Positions 1-10,863 of a stretch of 64,000 nucleotides of DNA are shown in pieces. Origin of the DNA: Balamuthia mandrillaris (Eukaryota; Discosea; Longamoebia; Balamuthiidae); assembly GCA_031835245.1 (NCBI GenBank), contig JAVKOQ010000190.1, positions 1-64,000 of the forward strand, given 5' to 3'. Each line of letters begins with the position of its first letter. Positions within the stretch are counted from its first letter, which is position 1. Below the pieces are notes generated by a model. That model did no database searches. It had not been told where the DNA came from and saw nothing but the letters and a program-made list of their open reading frames with translations. The position numbers and the translations under genes are program-made.

Positions 1-2668
1 CTACTGTTGAAGATCTTTGGAGCAAGGGGAAAAAAGGATTGTGGGATTGTGCAATGAGATGGTTTGGTAGAGAAAGGAGACTGATAGGAGCAACAACGAG
101 CAGGGCAAGGAAGCCATGGGGGACAGCAGAGTTAACATCCTTGAACAAGCAGGTAGTGATAGCCCATGCTCAGTGGCTAAGAGAAGGAAAGAATGATGGA
201 AAGGCCAGAGAGGAATTTGTGGAACTCAGGAAAAGGTTTGTGAAGTTGTGGAGAGCCAACAAATGGGACTGGATGAAGTGGAGGAGACAAGAGAACATCA
301 AGGAAATGCAGAAATGGATCGGCAACATGTGGAGGATAGTGGCAAAGTGTAGAGCAGAGCCCAAAGCAGTTATGGAGCACCACGGTAGCACGGCAGCCTT
401 CAAGGAACATTGGGCAAAGCTGGGAAGGAAGGATTCTTCCATTGGGAGCTTGCATCGAGAGGAAGCAGGTCCAGAAGGACTGCCTTGGTCTGGTAGTAAC
501 TGGCTTAAGAAGGAGAGTTTTAATCTTGCATGGAGGAAAAGATTGAGGGTGGGCAAAGCAGCTGGGGTGGACAATATTGATGGGGAAATGATGAAGTATG
601 GAGGTAAACATGTGCAAGATGCAACTTGGACGCTGATCAAGGCCATTGAGAACCAAGGCATATTCTCCAAGGAGTGGAAACAGGGGGTGGTTATTCCTTT
701 GCATAAGGTAGGAGATCCCCAGAATCCAGCAAACTATAGAGGTATTACTCTCCTATGCAATGCAGCCAAGGTGTTTGAAGGAGCTATCTTGGTACAATTG
801 AACATACAAGCAAGAGAGCAAGGGTGGATAAGTAATTGCCAGGGTGGATTTAGAAAAGGAAGGGGAGTCATGGATCAGGTGTGGCGGTTGAAGAAATGCC
901 TGATGAAGAGAAGCAAAGAACGTACCTATATTGCTCTGTTGGATATCAGCAAGGCATATGACATGCTTGACCATGACATACTGGCAAGGACATTACGCAA
1001 AAGAGGAGCAGAAGAGGCAGCAGTGGGTATCATTACAGAGTGGTACCATGGTATGACGAGTGTTATTCGCATGAATGGGCAGCTTTCAGAGGAATTTCTG
1101 GTGGAAAGAGGAGTTAAGCAAGGAGGAGTTTTGTCTCCATTCTTGTTCAATGTATACATTGATGTGGTGGCAAGAAAGCTACAAGCTGCAGAGGAGAAGG
1201 AAAGAGGAGATAAAGCAAGGAATGTTTGGTTGTTGTTTGCAGATGACTTGGCAGTGGTGGCCAGCGACCCATTTGAGCTTCAGAGAAGATTGAATGTAGC
1301 AGTGGAGGCAGTGAATGCTCTGGGACTTCAGTTCAATGCAAAGAAATCAGTGGTGCTAGTACAAGGAAAGAAGGCTCATTTTCAAGAGTGGAGACTGAAG
1401 GGGGAGGCGGTGAAACGGGTGAAGGAGGCCAAGTACCTGGGACTGTGGTTTGAAGAAAGTGGGGAATGGACAACTCATGCCAAGGAGAGGATCACCAAGG
1501 CCAAGCAAGCCCTCTACAGCCTTAGGCAGCGGGGAGCCATTGCCCAAGGCCTTGGTACACGCACTGCCCAGATTGCTGCAGAGGCTATTGTCAAGTCTAC
1601 CTTGTCATATGGATTATGTATGACAGAGCTTTCCAAATCATGGTGGAAGAAGATCGAAGCAGTGTGGAATGAGACAGCAAGAAGTGTATTGCAAGTTCAT
1701 CGAAGGACTGTGGCGGGGGTTTGTAGAGCAGATTTGGGCTGGTTGACCATCAAGGCCTACTGTGAGTTGGAAAGACAAGCAGTAATTCATCATGCTGAGA
1801 GGCAAGATGGCCACTTTGAGCTACTTGAAGAGGTAAGCCAAGCAAGTGAAGAGGAAGGGGAGAAGAATGAAGGTGAGGGAGGTGACAGGACGAGTGTTGT
1901 TGAAAAGAAAGCCAAGAGGATGAGGGCCTTAACTCGAGTAGCCAAGATGGAGTATGCAGCTGAAGGAGAAAAAGGAACAAGAGCATGGCTATGGCATAAC
2001 TTCTTGACAAATGGAAGATGTTTGGTTGGACAACAACAGAGCTTAGTGATTACCAACCCAAGGAAAGAATGTTTGATGAATGCTATTCGTTGTGGTGGAC
2101 TGCCTATTGGGAAAAAGTGGGGAGCCATTCAGCAGTCTGAGGAGGATAGCAAGTGCCCTGCATGTGATGCTGAGGAAAAAACAGCGGAATACTTCCTGTT
2201 AAGGTGTCCTAACCTTTGAGAAGATCGCTTTAGAATCTGGAGTGTGGACAATGGAAGTGAAGAACAAGTCAGAAAGCTGATTATTGAAGACTGTATAACA
2301 AAGCTCCTGTCAAGTGGAAAGAAATGCAACAGAGCTCAAGAGATGGAACAATGTAGCAAAGTTGTAAACGAGTCTGGTGATTATGGGCAGCAAGAGCAAG
2401 TTGGAAGCATGGAAGTTCTTCTGCATTCTATCAATCTTTGGAAGTAATGTAATAGCAAGGAAAAGAGAAGAAAGGAAAGGGAAAGCTAGATGATACAAAG
2501 TTAGTCTGAAATCTCATTCAACACCTTTCACTTGTGAATTTGAGTAACAATTGGGAAGGCATTGAGGATGAGGGAGTAAGAAAAGTAAGAGTACACTATA
2601 TGTACAATGCTTACTTTTTATGTATAGATTGGTGTTGCTCTCAGAGCAAATAAACTTCTTATTACTAC
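1..2668 (+). mobile_element. LINE-like non-LTR retrotransposon copy 1 (5' end outside window)
   Basis: The first 2.2 kb encode the reverse-transcriptase part of ORF2, followed by a 3' UTR of about 220 bp (2448-2668). That UTR recurs in reverse complement at 4740-4933 and 10570-10850, which identifies it as the element's 3' end. The first few hundred bases match 9699 onwards of the second copy almost base for base. The tail is not poly-A: the element ends in an AAATAAA-like stretch and then short TAC/ACT repeats. The 5' end lies before the window, so neither its length nor its target duplication can be seen here. Confidence 0.85.
3..2447 (+). pseudogene. LINE ORF2 reverse transcriptase, partial, with one in-frame TGA
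   Basis: The product would copy the element's RNA into DNA at the target site. The frame is open from the window's first codons. It shows the non-LTR RT blocks in order: a palm motif with LLDISKAYD at about 940-965, the RGVKQGGVLSPFLFN block at about 1110-1150 and the catalytic FADD box at about 1236-1247, a variant of the usual YADD. Near the end lies a Cys-rich motif of the zf-RVT type (CPACDAEEKT, then RCPNL). The frame stops at TGA 2217-2219 but continues open and in frame to TAA at about 2445-2447. The TGA follows a C-to-T pattern (CGA to TGA would restore arginine), so I read it as decay of a dead copy. No RNase H domain was recognised. Confidence 0.85.
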
Positions 2669-4247
2669 CATATAGTGCCTTCCACATAGATACCTTGAAG
2701 GGGTGGCTACAGGCTGGGAGCATCTGTGGCAGAGTCAGAAGCGTTGCCAGGGTGAAGGAAGGAGATGAGGTTGATGGCAGCAAGCTTCATATTGCCTTGA
2801 ATCTCCCATGCAGTCTTCTATAAACTCCAGCTTTTCAGTAGCATGCAGTGCATTTGTAGATGGCTAGTTAGTGCCAAAGAGAGGCAAAGCTAATGAAAAG
2901 GACAGTGACAAAGGTAGCAATGATGATGAAGCTGGTTGTTGAGACTATAACATTGGTGCTTGGCTAAGGTCACTTCACTATTCATTGCATTTTTGGCCCT
3001 TTCAAGCCCTTCCTACTGTTGAGAATTACTCTCAACATAAAAGCTCCATTGCCCCTTTTTCTTCCCTTTCTTCTTGTTGACATCTGTGATATGGACCAAT
3101 CACCTGTTGCCACATCGCTAGGCTTCTTCCTTTTATTCTGTTACTTCCTTTTCTCTTTCTTTTAATTAGTTAGTTTTGTTTTCATTCATACTACACCTTT
3201 TCCTCTTGACACCTTTTGTTTCCTTGTTCTCTTTGAATAATACGTTTTGGCCCTGTCCATTCATGTTATTCGCCCTTTTCAACACTACTCAGAGCATATC
3301 TGAGACATGTTGTGGATTCAACTACTGATATATCAACTGTTTGCTTACATTTATAGGAGTTATATTTTATTTTTGGTAAGCCTAACCTTCATCTAGCACA
3401 TTCACCAAAAAAGAAGGATGGTTCACCAAGCTTTGGTGACATAGATGTAAATAAAAACAGTTCTGAAGCTGCTTTTGCCCACCTGCTAAGGAGGAAAGCA
3501 GAATTATCTCTCACAATTTCACAAACAGCATTACTATGGAACTCCAGTGGTGATAAAGAGGATAAGAAACGTTTTGACAACTTATGCCACCAAAAGAGTG
3601 AACTGATGGAAATAATTAATCAATTAGCCACAATATGAAACCTCTGGGAAAACTATAATGAGTTAACAGATTGTTGACCAAACACTCTGAAGGCAGGTTT
3701 GAGCATAGTTGGAATGATGGCTCACTATTTTCCTTACAGGTACAGTCATACCAAAGGTGGTGAAACCTCTTCTCTTTATGTTCTCTTTCACTTGATTTCT
3801 ACTTCACTCTGCTACAGAAACTTCTGCAGCTGGCTCCTCTTCTGAGTGTGGTTTCAGCCAGCTCCCTTTGGGTGATTGTTCTGACTGCTATGTTTTATCT
3901 CCTTGCTGCTGTGCTTAAGGACATTACTGATTGCATTACACACTGCATTGACAATTGCCTCATCTTTACCTGCTCTGCCTATTGATAAGCATGTTGAAAA
4001 GCAAGGCTTGGTATTATGTGTAATTGAATGCTAGTCTTCATTTCAACATTGCCAAGCATGGTTATTATCCTTTGAAAACCATCTCTGCAACTTTTCCCTT
4101 TGAACACGTTGCCCTGGACCTGACTTTTCATGACTCCAACTAGTTGGATACATTGTCTCCAAGGCTGTGCTCCTGATTTAGACAAGCATTCAGCCTTTAA
4201 CAGCCTTCCTGTATCTACTATTGACAAGCAACTTTAGTCTCCTAGAA
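2669..4247. other. Non-coding stretch with no recognisable gene
   Basis: About 1.6 kb between the first LINE copy and the inverted-repeat element. The longest open frames are under 90 codons, on both strands, and none has a recognisable motif or plausible splice partner. The base composition is A+T-richer than in the gene-dense part of the window. I see no promoter, RNA gene or repeat here. Confidence 0.5.
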
Positions 4248-4739
4248 CACTTGGCGGTTTTTGTCAGTCAAATGAAGTTGTCAAAAATCCTGGACAAATT
4301 TTTATATGGCGGTTTTGCAGCTTTTCCAAAATGGCAGTTTTTGTTAGATTTTCTGTCATGGCGGAAAAACCGCCCCTATAAATTTAGCTGGGTGGAAAAA
4401 CCACCGATATTTATCAATAAATCTACTCCTTTATCTCCTTGGTCAAGGCGACCATGGTTCTTTATCCTGAGCAATGGTGAGAGGGAAAGGTGAGGCGGTG
4501 GGGGTGTTTGCATATCATTAAGCACTCAGTCAAAAGAAAGGCTCATGAGAGTGCAACTATCTGCCACTTCTTCCCTCCTTTTGTTCTCCTGGTGCGCAAC
4601 AGGTGAGGCAAAATGAACTGGAGTGAAGTGGTTCAGAAGGGCTGCCATCGTGCTTTTCCTTGATGCACCTTGCTCCCGTTTTGTTGGAAGAAGTTGGAAA
4701 AGTGCAAAGGCAGAACAGCGGCTCCTGCTTTACTTACTA

Positions 4740-4933
4740 GTAGTAGTAATAAAAGTTTATTTGCTCTGAGAGCAACACCAATCTATACATAAAAAGTAAG
4801 CATTGTACATACATAGTGTACTCTTACTTCTCTTACTCCCTCATCCTCAATGCCTTCCCAATTGTTACTCAATTCACAAGTGAAAGGTGTTGAATGAGAT
4901 TTCAGACCAACTTTGTATCATCTAGCTATCCTA
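4740..4933 (-). mobile_element. 5'-truncated LINE 3' end, inserted with a 12-bp target duplication
   Basis: This 194-bp block is the reverse complement of the 3' UTR of the LINE at 1-2668. It is flanked by a perfect direct repeat, ctttacttacta, at 4728-4739 and 4934-4945. The right arm of the surrounding inverted-repeat element carries the uninterrupted sequence at about 5725-5737, which serves as the empty site. Together these show target-primed reverse transcription with extreme 5' truncation, later than the formation of the inverted repeat. Confidence 0.85.
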
Positions 4934-4974
4934 CTTTACTTACTATTTTCCATTGCTATGGTAGGAACTCTGTT

Positions 4975-5017
4975 TCTCTCACTCTCTTTTTCTCTTTCTC
5001 TCTCTTTCTTTCCTTTT

Positions 5018-5049
<32 letters not shown>

Positions 5050-5480
5050 TTCTCTTTTTTCTCTCTCTCTCTCTCACTTTTTTTGTGTTCTGCTTATAAC
5101 CTGAATCAATCTAGTAGTTTCATAACTTGTAATAATCTATCAATACACATTGCTTATGGGCTGTTCATGGGAACTCATTGTTCACTGTGGCTTATTTAAG
5201 CAGCAATAGGATATTATCACCAAGTTCTCTCTCCTTTCCTATTATTGGTACATTCCCTCTTTCTCTCTCCTTTTCCCTTTCCCTTTCTCTCTCTTCCTCT
5301 CTTCCTCTCTTCTCCTCTTTTCCTCTCTCTCTTTTTCTCTTTTACTCTCTCTTCCTCTTCCTCTCTCTCTCTCTCTTTCTCTTCCTCTCTTCCTCTCTCT
5401 CCTTCTCTCTCTTTTTCTCTCTTTCTCTCTTCCTTTTTTCCTCTCTTCCTCTCTCTCTCTCTCTCCCTCTCTCCCTCTTT
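4975..5480. repeat. Pyrimidine-rich (CT)n core of the inverted-repeat element
   Basis: Two long blocks of C and T, about 4976-5083 and 5255-5480, are separated by about 170 bp of mixed sequence. The open frames here translate only to Ser/Leu/Phe runs, or Arg/Glu runs on the other strand, and are products of composition rather than genes. Confidence 0.7.
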
Positions 5481-6371
5481 TCCACTAATAAGGCATTCAG
5501 TAGCTTCAGCAGGCACCATCTGATGGCTGGTTGTTGTTATGGTTTATTTCACTGGTACATTCTCTTCCATCCCTCTTGCTCTGCCTCCTGCCTACCTTTT
5601 CTCCTTTCCTCAGCTAAACCAGTGGACCTCCAAACCCTCAAGCACTCCCAACACCTGCCATCCAAGCGCCTGAAAGAGAAAAAGAAAGTGAAAGAGAGAG
5701 TTCCTACCATAGCAATGGAAGATAGTAAGTAAAGTAGAAACCACCTTTCTGTCTTTGCACTTTTCCAACTTCTTTCAACAAAACGTAAACAAGGTGCATC
5801 AAGGAAAAGCAAGATGGCAACCACTTCACTTCGGTTCATTATGCCCTACCTGTTGTATACCAGGAGAACAAAAGGAGGAAGGAAATGGCAGATGGCTGCA
5901 CTCTCTTGAGCCTTTCTTTTGACTGAGTGCTTAATGATATGCAAACACCCCCACTCCTCACCTTTCCCTCTCACTGTTGCTCACAAAGAGAACAGCAGGA
6001 AAGAAAAGAGAAGAAGGGAAGGGGGGAGGGAGGGATTGGTGTGGGAGACTGAAAAGATAGGAAAAAAAGGCCAAGGGGAACAGGAACTGTGGGTACTTAC
6101 TTTTGGGTGGCACAAAGGGTTTATCCACCAGAACTTAAGATGAGCAAGGATAAGGATAAGGATAGAAAGGAGCAAGCCTTGTTAGCTTAGTAGATTTATA
6201 TGACAGAAATTGGTGGTTTTTCCGCCCAGCTTCTCTTTTATGGGCGGTTTTTCTGCCATAACAGAAAATCCAACAAAAACCGCCATTTTGGAAAAGCTGC
6301 AAAACCGTTATATAAAAAAATTTGTCCAGGATTATTGACAACTTCATTTAACCTACAAAAACCACCAAGTG

Positions 6372-7367
6372 CACAGGGAAAGAAGTGGTTTGACAAAAAA
6401 GAGTAACGACTGTATCAAACCAATGTGTAGTTGTTTGATAGTAACTACTTGTTTATGATTGTTATCTTCCTGGATGGCTTGACCCGTTGCTTTGTTTACA
6501 TACTTCAATCCTTCATCGTCATACAGTGCAATTCCAACAGTGCTTGATGAATTTCTTCAAGTAAGTGTTTTTTTGCCTTTTAATATACTGAATAATAACT
6601 TGCCTTTGCAACTCACAATAGCCTCATTCTGCTCTACAAATTCCCTTTAGCCCTTTGATAAACTTGCAAAACACTTCTTGCTGTCATCTCACATAACTTT
6701 AATCTTCATTCACCAGGATTTGAAAAGCTCTGTTATATATAGTCCATCAGACAAAGTTGACTTTACAATAGCCTTTATAACATTCAGAACTGTGTGTTAG
6801 CAATGGCTCCTTGTTGTTTAAGGTTATAAAGGGCTTGTTTGGCATTGGTGAAAAAGCGGCCATGGCATCAATCATGGGAGAAGAAGAACAGTACCAAAAA
6901 AAGGCAGTATTCTTCTGCAACAAACATCAACTTTTCTCACAAGGAATCAATGACCTTGAGAACAGGAGTTACTCCTTCCTGCTTCCCTACTTTTCCTTTG
7001 AGGTTACCCTCTCTGTGACAGCAGAACCACCAGTACAACAGACTTTCTTTCAAAAAGCTTGTATGGAGGATAATCATTATTTTCTATACCTATGAAGCTC
7101 AAATCTGCCTTTTTCTCCGCTTCCTTGTTAGTACTGGCCTTTGTCTTTACTTTATGTCAACCACCTCACAATATGCTTTTTTATTTACTTCTTTTGCCCC
7201 TTCTGCAAAGAACTGATCCTTTTCTAAGAATTTGCCCAAGTTCTACCCAAATAATCTAAAAAATGCAATGATTCTGATGATATAAACAATGGATAACCAC
7301 CCTTTTCCTATTAGTATCTATTCTGGTCCCACTCCTGGTCTCTTTACTATAATTTCTTGGGGAAAAA
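6372..7367. other. Non-coding stretch between two transposable elements
   Basis: About 1 kb with no convincing gene. One 94-codon frame at 6811-7095 has no recognisable motif, no neighbouring exon and no homologue I know. The left end of the second LINE copy probably lies near the right edge but cannot be defined. Confidence 0.45.
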
Positions 7368-7601
7368 ATGCGAAAAAATAGGACATTGCCACGCAAAAGC
7401 ACTGAATTGATTGACAGTCAGGAGAAGGAACAGGTCCTACATCGATGGGTGGATCCAGCCATGAAGGCACATCTTAGACTGGGGACCCTAAACGGTAATC
7501 ATTCGTGGAAGCCCGCTTTGCAAGCTGTGCAAAAAGAGGCAAAGATCCCTGAGTGTTTTGTCAAAGGGGACAAGCTAGATCAGTTTTTGGAGAAAGCAAA
7601 A

Positions 7602-7632
<31 letters not shown>

Positions 7633-8850
7633 GATGGAAGAAGCTGACAAAGAAGCAAGAAAAAAAAGGGGGGTGCTAATAACAATAACAACAATAGAAA
7701 CAACAACAATAACAACAATAAAGCGTTCAAGTTGGCAGTGGAAAAGTATGGGCACCTAAACACTACCACAGTCAAGATTCCTTCTCCCAGGGTTAACCAA
7801 AAGGAGGAGGACAACAGAGAGGCAGAGAATCAGTGTAACTCAGAAGCGGATTTGCCCCGCCGAGAGGAAGGGACCAGTGTTGTGCCCAAGGGGAAGATTA
7901 ATTCGGACTCAGTGCAGAATGGTGTTAAGGAGCTGACCAACAGTCAAGTGGCACTGCTGTTTGATTGTATTAGCCGTGTTTCTCGCAAGTGTGGTAAGCT
8001 CTCTGAGGCAGGCATACTCTCACTTGCAGTGATTGTATGATTCAGGGACCTGATTAAATCTCTTGACAAGGAGATCAATAATCTTATGGTGGGGGAAAAA
8101 GGAAATGCAAATAGTACCAAAGGTGGCCCTACTCTGGGTTCCCAACGGTCTTTCATGAAGATGGTCGGATCAGCTCCATAGTGTGATATGATTACTGTGA
8201 AAAGGAATTTCCCTCCAACAGCAACTACAGATAGCGCACCAAGCTTGGAATACTGGAAGGAAGAAATGGCAAAGGAACAAGGGATATGTTGGCAGGATAA
8301 CTTCAACATATCCAGGAGGACGTGGACCAAAGATATGGTAACTGACCCGAACTATTGGTCTACAGTTAAACCAATGTATGGCTTTGCCAGTCCCTACTCC
8401 AAGGTAGGGGATATGGAGGGCAGATCGATTGTGGTGAGTGGTAAGGACCTTAAAAAGGAAAAGGTATATGAGAGGATCTTTGAGCTGGGGCTCAAGCATG
8501 TCGGAGTGTGGAAAGTAGGAGAGAAGAATGGCATACAGCATTGGGGAGTTACTTTGGAGACAGCCCAGGCTGCTAAAGACATTATTGCAGAAAGAGCCAG
8601 GCTGTATGCTTTTACTTGCTGGTGGGTGGGCAAAGCCCGAATTGAAGAAGCCAAGAATGAAGGCAAACCGCTGTGGAAGCCTAAAGAGCAAAGAAAGATG
8701 GAGAAGAGGAAGGAAATGGAGGAGAATGTTGGAACAGTGGCTTTGGACAGCTCATTGGAACTTTCAGGCATCACGCTGGCTGAGGAGGAGTATCACGGTG
8801 CTGCCAACTGGTCTGACATTGTGGAGGAGGAAGGGGAGAAGACTCAATGA
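7368..8850 (+). pseudogene. LINE ORF1, interrupted
   Basis: ORF1 of such elements normally encodes an RNA-binding protein. The reading is broken: the first piece (7368-7679) ends just after an (AAT)9 asparagine run at about 7602-7629, the next lies in another frame (7732-8040), and after TGA 8038-8040 and TAG 8179-8181 the same frame continues to 8850. The last 220 codons are charged, with W-rich segments around YWKEEMAKEQGICW and CWWVGKARIEEAK. I recognise no zinc knuckle or RRM. The frame ends by overlapping the start of ORF2 in the tetranucleotide ATGA. Confidence 0.65.
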
Positions 8851-10544
8851 CTTCAGTAGCATTTGTCAACTCTAGGGGCTGGGGACAAGAGGAATTGGTC
8901 AGCTGTTGGGCTGACAGTAAGCAATTTGACATTATTGGAGTGTGCGAACATAGAAGGATGGTTGCCCCTTGATTGAAGGAGTATCAGTGGATGGGTGGAG
9001 GGGCTGCTCCAGGGAGGAGTGGCTATGGAAGGGATAGTGCAGGTTTCTTTGTTCGAGAGGGCTTTAAAGGGAACATCAGAGAAAGGAAAGAGTGACGAAT
9101 ACCCAACTCCACTTGGGTGGAACTGGCAGGACAGAATTGCATCTTTATAATCGATATAGTGTATCTCCCTCCAGGAGGTACTGTGGACGACTTTAAGGTC
9201 ACCTTGGCTGTGATTGAGAAAAGAATTCTGGACATGGTCAAGGAAGGAAGACCCCTGATTATTGGAGGAGATTGGAACGCCAGGGTTGAAAAGGGATGGA
9301 ATGGTAGAGGTGAATCTACTTATAACACGAGAGAAAAGGTGTTGGTGGAGTCTTTCAAAAGGCTGGCCCTCTTGTTGCCCCAGCTTGAAGAGGAAATGCC
9401 AGTATTTACATGGAGCTGGAAAACAAAAGAGCATTGTTGACTATGTAGTAGCATGGAGATGGACGGGCAAGGTAGTTGGTGATGGATAGCAAGCATGGAC
9501 TAATCATCGGCCATTGGTAGTCGAGTTGAAGGACTCAGCAGATAATTGCAGCAGGGTTTGGATGGAATGATGGAAGTGGAAGTCCTACCTGGAGGAAGAT
9601 CAAAAGAGGAGGTGGAGGGAGTACAAATGCAGGTGCAAGCGTTTCTTCAAAGGAGAAGAATGGAAGGCCATGGTCAAGAAAACACAGGAGGGAGCAGCTA
9701 CTGTTGAAGATCTTTGGAGCAAGTGGAAAAAAGGATTGTGGGATTGTGCAATGAGATGGTTTGGTAGAGAAAGGAGACTGATAGGAGCAACAATGAGCAG
9801 GGCAAGAAAGCCATGGTAGATGGCAGAGTTAACATCCTTGAACAAGCAGGTAGCAATAGCCCATGCTCAGTGGCTAAGAGAAGGAAAGAATGGATCATCA
9901 ACATGTGGAGGATAGTGGTTAAGAGAAGGAAAAATTGGATCAGCAACATGTAAAGGATAGTGGCAAAGCGTAGAGCAGAGCCCAATGCAGTTACTGAGCA
10001 CCACGGTAGCACAGCAGCCTTCAAGGAACATTGGACAAAGCTGGGAAGGAAGGATTCTTCCATTGGGAGCTTGCATCGAGAGGAAGCAGGTCCAGAAGGA
10101 CTGCCTTGGTCTGGTAGTAACTGGCTTAAGAAGAAGAGTTTTAATCTTGCATGGAGGAAAAGATTGAGGATGGGCAAAGCAGCAGGTGTGGACAATATTG
10201 ATGGGGAAATGATGAAGTATGGAGGTAAACATGTGCAAGATGCTGATCAAGGCCATTGAGAACCAAGGCATATTCCCCAAGGAGTGGAAACAGGGGTGGT
10301 TATCTCCTTGCATAAGGCAGGAGATCCCCAGAATCCAGCAAACTATAGAGGTATTACTCTCCTATGCAATGCAGCCAAGGTGTTTGAAGGAGCTATCTTG
10401 GTACAGTTGAACATACAAGCAAGAGAGCAAGGGTGGATAAGTAATTGCCAGGGCGGATTTAGAAAAGGAAGGGGAGTCATGGATCAGGTGTGGCGGTTGA
10501 AGAAATGCCTGATGAAGAGAAGCAAAGAACGTATCTATATTGCT
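8847..10544 (+). pseudogene. LINE ORF2: AP-type endonuclease plus truncated reverse transcriptase
   Basis: The first ATG (8847-8849) overlaps the ORF1 stop. The endonuclease shows its metal-binding glutamate in DIIGVCEHRR (about 8930) and the GGDWNAR motif (about 9265-9290). The downstream SIVDYVV motif (about 9433) is in a neighbouring frame after a frameshift in an A-rich run. Two in-frame TGA codons interrupt the first half, at about 8971 and 9093. The RT part repeats copy 1 up to LLCNAAKVFEGAIL and QGGFRKGRGVMDQ, then ends before the catalytic FADD box. It cannot be active. Confidence 0.75.
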
Positions 10545-10569
10545 CAAAAAAAAATCCCCTTGATTTGTA

Positions 10570-10850
10570 GTAGTAGTAATAAAAGTTTATTTGCTCTGAG
10601 AGCAACACCAATCTATACATAAAAAGTAAGCATTGTACATACATAGTGTACTCTTACTTCTCTTACTCCCTCATCCTCAATGCCTTCCCAATTGTTACTC
10701 AATTCACAAGTGAAAGGTGTTGAATGAGATTTCAGACCAACTTTGTATCATCTAGCTACCCTTTTCTTTCCCTTTCCTTTCTTCTCTTTTCCTTGCTATT
10801 ACATTACTTCCAAAGATTGATAAAATGCAGAAGAACTTCCATGCTTCCAA
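10570..10850 (-). mobile_element. 5'-truncated LINE 3' end, inserted with a 13-bp target duplication
   Basis: This is the reverse complement of about 2397-2668 of copy 1. It matches the insertion at 4740-4933 almost perfectly over the shared part. A perfect direct repeat, cccttgatttgta, flanks it at 10557-10569 and 10851-10863. The left junction shows the element's TAC-repeat tail. It lies directly beside the broken end of copy 2 but, given its own duplications, is a separate event. Confidence 0.85.
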
Positions 10851-10863
10851 CCCTTGATTTGTA

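Larger units (their letters stand above)
4248..6371. mobile_element. 2.1-kb inverted-repeat (foldback/TIR) element
   Basis: The left arm (4248 to about 4990, minus a later LINE insertion) and right arm (about 5680 to 6371) are reverse complements. The outer ends read cacttggcggtttttgt and its imperfect complement acaaaaaccaccaagtg. Matching continues inward through the tgtccagg block, a gene-like tgcaaacaccccc block, and ccattgctatggtaggaactc at both inner edges. Inside the arms the motif ggcggttttt or its complement recurs, including short perfect palindromes at about 4362-4378 and 4392-4407. The centre is pyrimidine-rich. No transposase frame was found and I see no clear target duplication, so it would be non-autonomous: a MITE or foldback element. 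The arms differ by scattered substitutions, so it is not a recent insertion. Confidence 0.75.
7368..10544 (+). mobile_element. LINE-like retrotransposon copy 2, decayed and 3'-truncated
   Basis: This copy holds the parts missing from copy 1: ORF1 (7368-8850) and the start of ORF2 with its endonuclease (8847 onwards). From about 9699 it runs parallel to copy 1 with high identity. A block of about 75 bp in copy 1 (near 195-320) is deleted or rearranged at about 9890-9960. It ends abruptly inside the RT domain at 10544, followed by a short A run. Multiple stops and frameshifts show it is dead. Confidence 0.85.

Noticed and set aside
4894-5732. Open frames of 60-184 codons in the CT-rich core
   Set aside because: They encode only Ser/Leu/Phe or Arg/Glu runs dictated by the microsatellite and occur in several frames of both strands.
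6811-7095. 94-codon frame as a gene
   Set aside because: No motif, no neighbouring exon, surrounded by transposable elements; length is within chance expectation for this composition.
1-10544. TGA recoded as an amino acid
   Set aside because: In-frame TGA codons occur in the LINE copies and the Fic gene, but AAMDC, SFT2, the neugrin-like gene and the membrane protein end in TGA exactly where their proteins should end. The LINE copies also carry TAG and frameshifts.
10400-10860. Head-to-head LINE junction as a twin-priming inversion
   Set aside because: The minus-strand piece has its own 13-bp target duplication on both sides and its 3' end, not its 5' end, faces the plus-strand piece. It is a separate insertion.
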